From Ceratotherium simum simum (Eukaryota > Chordata > Mammalia > Perissodactyla > Rhinocerotidae): a DNA stretch of 64,000 nucleotides. This document shows, piece by piece, positions 47,296-58,255 of this stretch. The notes under the pieces were generated by a model. The model did no database searches. It was not told the origin of the DNA and worked only from the letters and a program-made list of their open reading frames with translations. The first letter of the stretch is position 1, and each line of letters opens with the position of its first letter. The translations under genes and the position numbers were made by a program. The stretch spans positions 6,971,117 through 7,035,116 of the forward strand of contig NW_004454239.1 in assembly GCF_000283155.1 (NCBI RefSeq), in the 5' to 3' direction.

Positions 47296-47888
47296 GTGTT
47301 GCCAAAGCCCCTGCTCTAGCCCCCGGGCTGCCCCAGATGGGCCTCACACTGGCCTCCTGAGTTAAGGGCAGCGATAGCCTGGCTTGGAATGGGCCTGTAG
47401 AGGACGTTGGCTTAGACCTAGAGCGACCAACTGTTCGAGTTTGTCCAAGACTGCCCCGGGTTTAGCAGTTCAAGTCTCGTGTCCTGGGAAACCTTTCATT
47501 CAGGGCAAACCAGAATGTTTGTCATCCTGCGTAGACTGCTCCAGCAACGGTGCTGCCCTCCAGGGTGGCCAAGCCCATCCACAGAGGGATAAACTGGAGC
47601 CACACAGAGTCCCTGGACTGGGCCCGGAGAAGCCCACCCACTCCTTCTGAGGGGACCGAGGCCTCTAAGTGTGAGAGGTAACTGACGGTTCTCTATAATC
47701 TGTTGAGGACGCCGTTTGAACAGCACTACATCGACTCTTACCTGGCTGACCTCTGAGCAGGGCCAGAAAGCCACGCGTCTGCAGAATGTGCGCATTTCAC
47801 TGTTGGGGTGGGGTCCTAGCCATTGTCACTTTAGTGACAGTCTCTGGAATCTGGAGGTACCTAGCTTGCTCTCTGCACAGCTCTTTCT

Positions 47889-48137
47889 TTTTTTTTTTTT
47901 AATAAATTTTGAATTTATCTTTTTTTTTTTTTTTATAATTTTATTTATTTATTTCTTTTTCCCCAAAGCCCCAGTAGATAGTTGTATGTCGTAGTTGCAC
48001 ATCCTTCTAGTTGCTGTATGTGGGACGCGGCCTCAGCATGGCCAGAGAAGCAGTGCGTCAGTGCGTGCCCGGGATCCAAACCCCGGGCCACCAGCAGCGG
48101 AGCGCACGCACTTAAGCGCTAAGCCACGGGGCCGGCC
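47889..48137 (-). mobile_element. ERE SINE, antisense, inserted near a MIR
   Basis: The reverse complement carries the full ERE order from the 'ggggccggcc' head (48,128-48,137) through 'cagcaactagaaggatgtgcaactacgacatac' (in pieces) to a long A tail, seen here as T runs at 47,889-47,945. A perfect 15-bp target duplication (tgcacagctctttct) flanks it at 47874-47888 and 48138-48152. The conserved head and clean duplication suggest a fairly young copy. Confidence 0.96.
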
Positions 48138-48152
48138 CTGCACAGCTCTTTC

Positions 48153-48310
48153 TATACACTATCTCATTTAACCCCAGAGAGAGCCAGTGTCGTCGACACT
48201 GTTATTTTCCACTTGATAGATAAAGAAGCAGATTTGGGGAAATGGAATGACCTGCCAGGGTCACACAGCTACCGAGAGGTGGAGACAGGGCTTCAGAGCG
48301 CCAACCAGGC
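48153..48310 (+). repeat. MIR SINE
   Basis: 'cactatctcatttaacccc', 'gttattttccacttgatagataaagaagcag', 'cctgccagggtcacacagctacc' in MIR order, directly beside the ERE. Confidence 0.8.
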
Positions 48311-48329
48311 CCCACGTCCTTTGCACGTG

Positions 48330-48595
48330 TTGCTTCTCTGCCTGGCACACTCCCTCGTATCTCAGTTCCTCGTTTCCTCTTAGGGAAGTCGGCCGGGACG
48401 TGGGAAAGCCCTGCTCTCCTTGAGTCTCCTTTTCCAGACATTTGATATTTATTGGTGTGATTATCATATTGAAGTCTGTTTCCTCCTTAGACGGTGGTCT
48501 GTGGTCACGATCCCTGACTTCCTGATGTATCTCCAGCCCGTACCTGATGCTGGCACACCTGTAGACATTTGGTGAACGAGTGAGCGGAATGACAT
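48330..48595 (+). repeat. L2 LINE 3' end fragment
   Basis: 'tggtgtgattatcatattgaagtctgtttcctccttagacgg' in pieces, 'cacgatccctgacttcctg' and 'cctgatgctggcacacctgtagacatttggtgaacgag' follow L2 3'-end order. Confidence 0.7.
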
Positions 48596-48894
48596 CTAAC
48601 CCCAAGGCCAATTCTTTTCCCGATGCATCTCACTCTTTCCCCAGCTGCCTCCCTGCTGCCCCTCAGATGGCAAAAAACTTGTTAATACTCTGATTTTTCA
48701 AAGGAGAAAACTGGAAGACAAAAAAGTTTAGCACATTTGTGCAGGATCGTCTTGTCTGAAAGGGACGAGTGTGGAGGAATCCTGGCCCCCTGACCACAAG
48801 GGAGCCTTTCCACACACTGGGGGGTTTGGTGTATAGTGTTTGGTGGGTGTGAAATTAATCTGAAACTTATCCACAACTTATTACACCACAATTA

Positions 48895-49085
48895 TGACAA
48901 TGTCTAGCATTTGTAGAGTACTTTACAGAAGGTATATATAATTTCCCCTACTTTATTGCACTTTACTTCATTATTTTAGAAATATGATCAATGAACTCAG
49001 AACAGTTAAATTGTGCAAGATCAAGCTGCCAGTAAGTAGTATAGCTAGGGTTAAAATTTAAGTCATTACACCCAAAATTTTGTAT
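48895..49085 (+). repeat. MIR SINE (diverged)
   Basis: 'tagcatttgtagagtactttacagaagg', 'cacttt' spacing, 'aactcagaacagttaaattgtgcaagatcaagctgccagtaagtag' follow MIR in order with many AT changes. Confidence 0.65.
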
Positions 49086-49184
49086 TCTTTACAATCTGAC
49101 AATTCTGTATGACTATATGAGAGTTCACAATATTTTGATGGAAATATATATTGATGCTTCTTAAAAAGGCCTCCTTCCAGTTTT

Positions 49185-49625
49185 ATTTTTATTTTATAAC
49201 AGCTTTATTGAGATATAATTCACATACCATAAAATTCACCCTTTTAAAGTGTACAATTCAGTGGTTTTAAGTATATTCAGAGTTGGGCAACCATCATTGC
49301 TATCTAGTTTTAGAACATTTTTGTCACTCCAAAAAGAAACCTGGTACTCATTAGCAGTCACTCCCTATCCCCCCCTCCCCCATCCCCAGGCAACCACTAG
49401 TCTACTGTCTGTCTCTATGGATTTGCCTATTCTGGATATTTCATATAAATGGAATCATATAATATGTGGTCTTCTGTGACTGGCTTCTTTCACTTAGTGT
49501 ATTTTCAAAATTCATCCATGTTGTAGCATGTGTCAGTGCTCCATTCCTTTTTATGGCAAAATAATATTCCATTCTGTGGATAAACCATGTTTTGTTCATC
49601 CACTCATTACAGTTTTTTAAAACAT
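49185..49625 (-). repeat. LINE-1 3' end fragment, antisense
   Basis: The + strand reads 'agctttattgagatataattcacataccataaaattcaccc' in pieces, the well-known antisense L1M 3' end, and continues into 'attccattctgtggataaacc', the antisense ORF2 C-terminal region. The fragment is 5'-truncated. Confidence 0.9.
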
Positions 49626-50549
49626 GTGTTGAACCAACATGTGAAAATTGGGAGACTCCATACCAAACCCAGGTGTCCAGAGTCTCTTGAAAACACAGAA
49701 GCTCTGATGCCACATTCCTCAAGGCAATGAGGAACAAGTTGCTGAGGGTCTATATACCCTCTGAGATGCCTCCATTCCTGCTCCCCTCCTCTCTCCACTG
49801 TGTCTTGCCTGGCCCCTGGAGGAATTGGGTTTGGGATCCATCATGTATGTGATTTGGGTGGAAGTTATGAGCCCTCATTCAACCGTCTTCCCCTGATGGG
49901 GTCACTTCCTGACCCCTCACTGTAACCTCGTAACTCACCTTTGAGGTTTGTAACAATGGCTAGTCAGGACTGCTGAAGATTTCGTTTAAGTCATCTGCTC
50001 CCATCCAGCGACACCAACAGTCTGGCATCCTGAAAGAAACACGTGACTTACAAATTCCTGTAAAATGTGAATGGATGCCTTTGCTTGCGACATTTCCATG
50101 GGCCCTCCATATTACAGAGCTGCAGCATGCACTATACAAGCTTGGTTTTGAACCCAAAACAATAATAACAAAAAGCAAATTGAAAAGCAACTCTGCACAT
50201 CAGGTGTGGGGCACACACTTCATCCCCTCTCAGATCAATGTCGGTGTTCTACCTTTTCAGTTGCCCATGACACCATAGGCTTTATTAGTCTTTGTTCTTT
50301 TCCTTTTCTTCCAGAGGAAGAATTTAGATTATCCTCTGATAATTTGGAGGTAAAAGACTTCCTTGCATTTAACGATCTTTTTAAAAAAACTTTCTACTAG
50401 TAAAGAAGAATAATGGATCCCAATGCTTTAAGTGTCTGTGATGATTTCTGTGCTATGAAGAGCGTCAGTATTTCCACGGGCTTCACCTTCACCTTTCTAA
50501 AACCGATGTCTGCAAGCCTTAAAGAAACGTCGTTCACACATGCCCGTGA

Positions 50550-50592
50550 GTGTGCATACACACTCACACACACACTCTCACACTCTGTTTAT
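50550..50592 (+). repeat. CA-rich imperfect simple repeat
   Basis: 'cacactcacacacacactctcacactctg' type run with interruptions just before an ERE. Confidence 0.75.
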
Positions 50593-50682
50593 ACTGCATA
50601 GAGATTCATTCTGCTTAAAATCCCTCAAGGCTGTGGGGACCGTCTGCCCAGAATACTGCAGGGGTTTTTTGTGTGTGTGTGT

Positions 50683-50976
50683 GTGAGGAAGATCAGCCCT
50701 GAGCTAACATCCATGCCAATCCTCCTCGTTTTGCTGAGGAAGACCGGCTCTGAGCTAACATCTATTGCCAATCCTCCCCCTTTTTCTCCCCAAAGCCCCA
50801 GTAGATAGTTGTATGTCATAGTTGCACATCCTTCTAGTTGCTGTATGTGGGACGCGGCCTCAGCATGGCCAGACAAGCCGTGCATTGGTGCGCGCCCGGG
50901 ATCTGAACCCAGGCCGCCAGTAGTGGAGTGTGCGCACTTAACTGCTACGCCACGGGGCCGGCCCGGGGCCGGCCCC
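50683..50976 (-). mobile_element. ERE SINE, antisense, with doubled head
   Basis: The reverse complement of an ERE with two 3' modules ('gagctaacatccatgccaatcctcc' and 'gagctaacatctattgccaatcctcc'), then the body and head. The 11-bp head ggggccggccc occurs twice in tandem at 50,954-50,964 and 50,965-50,975. A (GT)n run at 50,671-50,682 sits at its tail side, consistent with a decayed A/T-rich tail. The target duplication is imperfect. Confidence 0.93.
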
Positions 50977-51084
50977 AGGACTTGTTTTTTATAAGTGGGA
51001 TTTGACCAAAATCTGACAAAGCTACAAAAATATGCTTTACTCTTCCTAGTAAACATAAGCGAATAGGAAAAGATGTTTTCTTTT

Positions 51085-53710
51085 TTTCCAGAGGTAGAGG
51101 TTTTATTGCGTAAAACACTGGATAAAACTGGACTGCTTCAAAGACATTTTATTCTAACAGCGGAAAGAAAACAGTCATTGCTGAAAAAACAACTTTTAAT
51201 ACTTTCTATACCAGAATAAATTTCTGTCAACTGATGTATTATAATAATAAATAATGACCAAGAATAAACTTTAAATACAAAGTTTTCTACTTGTTACAAG
51301 CATAGCAACAAAATCCTCTACTCTATTGATCTCAGATTTCCTCCAAGATAGACTTTTTCTTTGTGTAGGAATGTAGACAGTATTATGACCAGCATCACAG
51401 ACTATAGAAGTTACAGGGGAAGAACTTGACATGTTTAGATATGAGAACCTGATGACATTCAGAAACTGACACTGCGTCACTGTGGCTGTCACCTGTTTGT
51501 ATTACAAGTTACAAATGTTCTGGAGAGAAGGCCTGTGTCAGAGGGGGAAATAAGGACGGGACCACTGGACAAAATGGAATCAACACACACGTCACAAAGA
51601 AGAGGGGATGTTCCCAGTGTCACAAACAGAATTATTGCCTGTCGCATCTGGCGATGCTCAGAAGACACAAAAGAATACTGAAAGAGCTCCCGAAGGGCTA
51701 AAAATGGGAAGTGGCTCTCCTTTTTTTCTGCTTTTTTTTCCTTTTATTTTTTTCTTTTTCCTTTTTTTTCTTCTTTTTCTAATATTTTGCTTGACTAAGA
51801 TACCAAAGGCGGGGCAAACACACAGAAAGCAAGCGACTGGCACAGTCACCAAACACAGTAGTGCAGTTAAAATCCTAAAGCTTACTACAGTCAGAAAGTT
51901 TTCAATAACATTTCAGTCCTTTCTCTAGGATCATAGAAACAGTTGCATTAAGTTTATCAACTCGATTTAAGTAAGGCAGTGAGAACTATTCTAGAAAAAC
52001 AAGAAAGCAGCTTGCTCTATGCCAGATGGGTCCACGTTGCACATCGACCTCATTTACACGGAAACCTCAGGGAGATGACACCCTCTCGACAGCATATGCA
52101 AACCGGATTCCTTATTAGCCTGAGATTCCTTCTGGTCTCAGGATAGCGAAGCATTTTATTTACATTGATTGCAGTTTAGTATTTTCGTAAACTGCTGTAG
52201 GCAGAGCTGAAGTTTTTAAGGCCCTGGGGTTTTATTCTGTGCTCCCAGCCTGCAAGGAAATATCGACTTTTTTATTTTAAGTCTGAATGATTTTGTTTTA
52301 GAAGAAGTTAATATTTCTATACTTCTCTACCATCACAAGCAGCAGCACCAATATCGTGTCACTCAAAGGAAGTATGTTAAGAGGCTGAACTTGACGCCAT
52401 TCTAGCAGATTCAAGAATAAACCCTTAACTAGTCTTCTTAAATCTTTTTTTTAAAAAATGAGTTAAGTGTTTCATTATTGGCCCTCAAAATCTCCCTCAG
52501 GGTGGTGTAGAACTTGATCAATTTGGAGTATCCAATCAGTAGAAAATCTAAAATCTACAAAAATATAGAACACATTTGTTTTACAAAAACAGACATTTAA
52601 CTCAAACAGTTTTCTTCATTAGCGATTGAGAGCAGGATGTTTAGATTCATATTTTAATACAAGCTCTTTCATGAGAGCTTGCCAGAGAAGAAAATCTCGC
52701 TTCATGTCTGTGACACTTATAAAAACTAACACATGAGAAAAATCTGATAATAAGGACCAGAGCAGCCTTCATTCAAGTAAAATTTTAAAAATCATAATAA
52801 AGAACAATCTTTCTATTATTACATATAGGTCTCACCAGCACCTTCTATGGATAGAGTTGGCTAGTTTTTCTAAACATTTTATATAAGGTACCCCTAATTT
52901 TTTTTTATTAGCAACCTTCTTTTTCATCAAAAAATTAAAAAAAAAAAAGACCACGAAAAAAGCATTTCCCTCAATACTGCAATTTGATCTAAAAAAGGAA
53001 TTACTCATCAAACCTGCAATGGACATTTGTCTGCAGACGCTTCCTGACCATTGATTCATTTGGCTGTGGATTTTTTAAAAATGCACATTAAAATGGCAAG
53101 CCTCTGCAGTGCCGGGCAGCCATGGCGCTGGCTGCGGGCCGTCTAAGGTTTCTCCGAGAGTGCGGTGACGACACCACGTGAATTGATTTTCTCTGCAGTG
53201 ACCGCTCCAGCCTGACTGGCACCGCGGCTGCCTCCCAACACATCTCATTAAGGTGCTAGGCAAATGACAGCAGCTGGTGTCAGATTATAGAGGTGTTTTC
53301 AACAATGAAAACACAGCCCCTCCATCTTCAAGGCAACACTCAATCATTTAGATGGTATCGTTTTTCAGTTAAGAGCATGATTTTTGGACAAAGACGACTT
53401 TCGGGTTGGAAGGGCCCCCAGCTCTCCCAAGCTCAGAGGACACCAGGCATTTCTGCAATCAGTTTTATCCCACATGCATTGTTTGGAAGTACTTGTTGCC
53501 GGGTAACAGTTTAGCAGCCATTTTCAAGGGCTGGGGATTTTTTTTTAATATATATATATAGATATCTTTTAAAATTTTTAAAATGTTCTATACACTAGTG
53601 GGGGGGTTGTACATGATTTTTTTCCCCTTGGAATGCAGTTAGCAAACACTTTTACCAGGTGCATAATCTTAAACTGTGTAAAATAATATTGCAGTGTACA
53701 GGTCGGTTGC
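51085..53710 (-). other. Probable 3' UTR of the zinc-finger gene
   Basis: The approximately 2.6 kb following the stop codon on the minus strand is AT-rich and, unlike the neighbouring regions, free of recognisable transposable elements, as expected for a selected 3' UTR. It ends just before an ERE. Two AATAAA signals on the minus strand lie at 51,102-51,107 and 51,148-51,153, with others further in, near 52,157, 52,232 and 52,270. A Pumilio-type TGTAAATA site lies at 52,157-52,164 (minus). A long purine tract lies at 51,717-51,782. The true cleavage site is not proven. Confidence 0.55.
51102..51107 (-). terminator. Candidate polyadenylation signal AATAAA
   Basis: AATAAA on the minus strand, the most distal signal before repeat-rich DNA. 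Cleavage would be expected about 15-30 bases further, near 51,075-51,090. A second AATAAA at 51,148-51,153 could serve instead. No strong GU-rich element was seen downstream. Confidence 0.4.
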
Positions 53711-53955
53711 TCAGTTGCGCTCCTCCTGGGCCTTGCAGCCCTCCTCCGTGAGCTCCGCTGAGCTCCCCGCCTTGACAGCTGCGGGGTCTTCGAAACTCCC
53801 AGAGGCCTCCGAGTCGACCCTGGAGCGCTTGAACCTGCGGTCAGGATACTGGCTGTTGTCAAAAGGCATTCGATGGACGCAGAGGACGTGGGTCTTCAGG
53901 TTCCCCTTCTGAGAGGCACTGTAGGGACAGTAGCGGCACTGGAAAGGCCTGTGAC
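53711..53955 (-). CDS. Terminal coding exon of a C2H2 zinc-finger protein
   Basis: On the minus strand a clear acceptor (pyrimidine run then 'ctgccctcag', exon starting at 53955) opens 2 bases of a split codon followed by 80 codons and TGA (53711-53713). The first residues are HRPFQCRYC, so the previous exon probably ends in a zinc-finger linker (HTG-type). One C2H2 finger follows: C-x2-C, 12 residues including SASQKGNLKT, then H-x4-H at 'HVLCVH'. The tail has 'MPFDNSQYPDRRFKRSRVDSE', a basic, NLS-like patch, then an acidic/serine-rich end finishing in EERN. Such proteins bind DNA in the nucleus and usually regulate transcription. Upstream exons are outside the window, at least 10 kb away. 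The gene family is uncertain: ZNF536 or a relative is a guess from the finger style and large intron only. Confidence 0.88.
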
Positions 53956-55639
53956 CTGAGGGCAGAAAGAGCGGTCTGTCAGCTCTGCTGCTTACCCTCC
54001 CCGGCCCCCAACGCTCAAAACCATCATCGTTATTACCAGTATTATCAATATTATGACTATTATTACTTTGCAGAAATCAAATAGCAAAGGATAGAAAAGT
54101 AGCCAATATATCTATCTGGACAAATAATACGTTACTTGGATAAGTAATAAGTTACTGAATAATACTTGAACAGGGATTTAAGAGAAGTTTCCATCCTAAC
54201 CAGAGTTTTTAATTCCGACTTTCTAGGTGACAGAAGAGAAAGTACCCAACATCTGGAACTTTTTCTACAAAAAGTTAGTGAATATTTTAGGCTTTGCAGG
54301 CCAAGAGGCAAAATCAAAGATATTATCTAGGTACTTACACAGACAAGGAGGAAACAAATTTCCAAGTTTTTATTGATAAAATTCAAAACTTTATTTATAG
54401 ACACTGAAATTTGAATTTTATATAATTTTAATGTGAGATGAAATATTATTCCTGATGGGGTTTTTTTTTCAACCATTTAAAAATGTAAAAACCATCCTTA
54501 GCTCACAGGCTGTACAAAAGCAGACAATAGATGGATTTGCCTCCTGGACTGCACTTTGCAGATCCCAGCTCACCTTAAACAAAAGCCATGAATCCCTCCA
54601 TCTGTGATTCTGACTCAGGTCTCAACACAAAGCCAGTTCACTTTCTTATCCCCCCACTAACTCTTTGTTGATAAGCAAATCAAGCATGACAAAGGAGTGT
54701 GTTTTGGGAGGTGGGATGAGGAGGGGTGTTCCAAAGCCTTGCTCTTGGGCTGGAAGTGCTAAGCTGGAGGAATTTGTGGAACCTCAGAGTTTCAGGAGGA
54801 GGCCGTAGAAAATATCAGGCAGGAACCAGGACATTCAGATAATCAGGACCAGCCAATGTAGCTTTAAAGAAGTTAAATTTTGAATAGTGACCCTTGAAAT
54901 CAAACTTTTCTAGAAAGGCTCTAAATCAGAACAGAAGATGGATTTTTGTGGAAACCCACCTAATCCTTCACACTTGATTTCTCTGCTCTGAGGCACAGCA
55001 GACACGCGCACATTTCTGCCATCTTGAGGAACCGGCAAGCATCTGGTTTGGGAAGTTATAATGGAACAATTGCATTCTCCTGCTGCTGGGAAGCTGTTGA
55101 TGTGCCATTCCTGGAAGCTCATGAGTGCCGTCCCACCCGGCACCCAGAGAGGTCAAAGCCCATGCCTGGGTTTCATTTGCTCAGAAAAATAAACAAGTAA
55201 ATAAATGGGCCCAACCATTTACCCCAGAAAACATCCAAAGAGCATATTCAGCACTTTTTCTAGAGCAGTCATAGAAGAAGTCCTGAGTATCTCTCAGTAA
55301 AACAGTCTTGTTGCTGAGAAGCTGGAGGCCAACCAAATGTTTGCAGCTGAAGCTCGCTTTCCACTGAATTGCACACAGCGCTGGATTCTCTCTTCTTTCT
55401 TAGTGGGTGTCAGGAGTTAGCTCTCTTCTTCCGCCCTCCTAGCCAGCTGGTCTCCAGAATGAGTCCATTCTACCTGTTGAATCTTTCTCTCTACAACCCC
55501 TCCTTCAGAGCCTGGTCCAGTATGCACCCACTCTCGCCTAGACCATGAACATGGCAGCCTGTAGGAGGACTTCATTCTTCCACTTTCCCCACGTCCAGTC
55601 CACCCTCCCCAGGGATATAGAGTGAGCAACTAAAGCAGA

Positions 55640-56066
55640 GGCTCAGCTGTGATCTCCTTGCCCCAAATCCTTGGTGGCTGCCTACCCCCCTAAGGAATAG
55701 TCAGACCTTCATAGCTCCATTCCAACCACCTCTCCAGTCTCCTCCGGAGCACGCCCCCTTTGCCCATGCCAAACCAAACCATTTGATGGTCTCTGCAAAA
55801 AGGCTTCGTTCTGCAGGGTCTCCGTGCCCTTGCTGTGCTACCCTCTCCTTGAAATACCACTTCCATTCTCTGCAGGCACAAACCTCGCTCTTCTTTCAAG
55901 GCTCTGCCCAAATAGGATGCCTGCTTTGTGGGCTGCTGTGTTGTTTTGGTCTCCCTGATTGGCTGTGAGTTCCTGAGGCAGGAAGCATAGCCATCTTAGC
56001 ATCACTGGTGCCAAGCCCACTACCTGGCACAGAGCAAGCAGCCATGAACTGTTTGTGGAACTGAAT
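55640..56066 (+). repeat. L2 LINE 3' part
   Basis: L2 order on the + strand: 'tgctgtgctaccctctccttgaaataccacttcc', 'caaggctctgcccaaatagg', 'ggctgtgagttcctgaggcaggaag', 'ccaagcccactacctggcacagagcaagcag' and 'gtttgtggaactgaa' at the end. Confidence 0.82.
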
Positions 56067-56596
56067 TGTTATCTTACTGCTTCACCTTGCCGTTTTTCTG
56101 AAGGAATTATAAATTTTTGGATAGACTTTCCGCTTCTTTTGTTTCTACTGTTGCACCTAACACAAGGCTGAATTTGATCAACTTTCCCACTTGCAAAAAC
56201 CAATTTGCAGTTCCATAGACTTTGGTGTCAAGCACAAATGAAACCCAAGAAAAGCCCACTTGCTGTTGGCCCTTCTGCACAGCCTACCACAGCAGGAGGA
56301 GCACAAGTGATCAGCTGGAGGGGCCTGGACTCTGACGGTCAGGTAGGAGAAGGATTCACCAGCACCATTCCCCTCCTGCCCTCCTGCGACCCAGTACCAC
56401 CCTCGCCTCTCCATAGATGACAGGGAAGGCCCTGGGTTGGTAGGGAAAGAGAACTGAGACTCATATATCTAATGTGGATTTAGGATGTTTACAAAGAAGG
56501 TTGATGGCCCCATTCTTCATCACAATGGAGTTAGGACACAGACTGAAGGGAAGCACCGGGGTGCCAATCAGTGGCAATGGGATAGGAAAAGCCATG

Positions 56597-56630
56597 CCCA
56601 CCCCCCCCACCCCCTCACCTCCACCCCCTG
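56597..56630 (-). other. G-quadruplex-type motif
   Basis: The + strand is a C-rich run ('cccaccccccccaccccctcacctccacccc', in pieces). The minus strand has at least four G runs of three or more with loops of one to seven bases. It lies on the transcribed-sense strand of the zinc-finger gene intron, so RNA folding is also possible. Confidence 0.6.
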
Positions 56631-57151
56631 TAACAGTAAAGTTAAGTCAGCGTAAGCTGGGCATCAGTGAGTTTCAAGCAGATCCCCAAGACTCAACCAT
56701 CGAGCTAATAAAGTTGTCATCCCTGTGGACACTACGCTCTGCCTGGGGCTCAGCACAATAGGCCTCAAGGCACTCTGAACCAGCAACTATTGAGCAGAGA
56801 AAGGAAGGCCCAAAGTTGTAGCTGGAGGCATATGAGCCAGCTGAAGATCTTCCCAAGAACCTGAGAAGAAGAGCTGAGACACCAGGAAGCCTAAGAAACA
56901 CTTTTAAAGTTTTGTCCAAATCTTCTCCGAAATGGATTGTATTTGCTGGGTTCCCACCCAGGGCAGCTGTGTGGCAGCTGACAGACGAGAGGTGGCCAGT
57001 GTCCTAATTACTGTAGCTCAGAGAAAGCTGGGGCTGACTCGCCAGTGTATTTATTATATGGCAATAGGTACTGAGGGAGAATATCATCAGGGGCCTGACC
57101 ACTCTTTGGAGTTAAGAACTCCAAATAATAAATAAATAAAAATAAAAATGA

Positions 57152-57408
57152 GGGGCCAGCCTGGTGGCGTAGTGGTTAAGTTTGCACTCTCTGCTTCGGT
57201 GGCCCGTGGTTCACAGGTTTGAATCCTGGGCGTGGACATATGCACCGCTTATCAAGCCATGCTGTTGGTGGTGTCTCACATAAAATGGAAGAAGAGGGGC
57301 ACAGATGTTAGCTTAGTGCCCATCTTCCTCAGTAAAAAGAGGAGGATTGGCAACAGATGTTAGCTCAGTGCTAATCTTCCTCACCAAAAAAATAAAATAA
57401 AATAAGCC
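57152..57408 (+). mobile_element. ERE SINE
   Basis: Head 'ggggccagcctggtggcgtagtgg', body with 'cacaggtttgaatcctgggcg', two 3' modules ('ttagcttagtgcccatcttcctcag' and 'ttagctcagtgctaatcttcctcac') and an A-rich tail with AAAAT units. A short direct repeat aaaaatga at 57144-57151 and 57409-57416 fits a target duplication. Confidence 0.93.
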
Positions 57409-58139
57409 AAAAATGAAACAAAAACTCTTGGTACCGTGATCCAAAAAGGGTAGTGGAACTATGAAACAAAACGATGAAACCATGGTATCATTTAATAAAT
57501 CTCCCTCAGGTCACCAGGATTCTTACCGGTTCTTTCATTTTTCCACTGTTTTTGTCCATCTGTCAAAGCTGTTTATTATATTTTCTGTTATCATTACTGA
57601 ATAACACATTTCTGAATGAATTTTATGCTACAACCTTCAGAAGCCATCCTCTCTGCAAATCGCACCACCATGGGAGCCGTGCAACATGCGTCTTGGCAAA
57701 CCAAATGGAGAACTTCAAAGATTACCTCTACCCACAATAAAAGCCTTTTGAATTGGCCAACTTGGCATAAAAGGACTTGGTACATTTTTCCCACCAATTG
57801 ATTGTAAAATACTAATCATGATTTTATCCTATGGTTATAACTGAATCTCTATTTTTCGGTAGAGTCAAAGATGCAATAATTCTGGAATATTTGGATACTT
57901 CAGTGGTAAAAATATTAGTATTAAAGTGGCTTTCGTCTTAACTTAGGTGAGATGGAAATGTGCATGCCCATGTATATAAGGCTATGCACGTGCACATTCG
58001 CAGAAGGAGGTCTATGCAATAGTGGAGTTATAACTGACCCTGCTCTTGCAATGTGCCGTATAAGGAGAAGCATCGTGGACAAGGCAGTACCTGCAGGTCC
58101 TGAGGGCCTGCGTTCCAAGGTCTTCACAGGCATTTTTGT

Positions 58140-58255
58140 ATGTTTAACCTCATATTTGAGCTTTATGGCACTTTGTCAAGGAGTGGTATTAGCCCCACTG
58201 CACAGATGAGAATGTGAAGATACAGTGAACCCAGACAGTTTGACTTTAAAACAAA
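58140..58255 (+). repeat. MIR fragment
   Basis: 'taacctcatatttgagctttatggc', 'gtggtattagccccactgcacagatgagaatgtgaag' in pieces follow the central part of MIR. Confidence 0.65.

Noticed and set aside
53578..53862. 94-codon open frame overlapping the zinc-finger exon in another frame
   Set aside because: The alternative frame lacks the zinc-finger signature and splice logic; the frame starting at the acceptor at 53,955 explains the exon.
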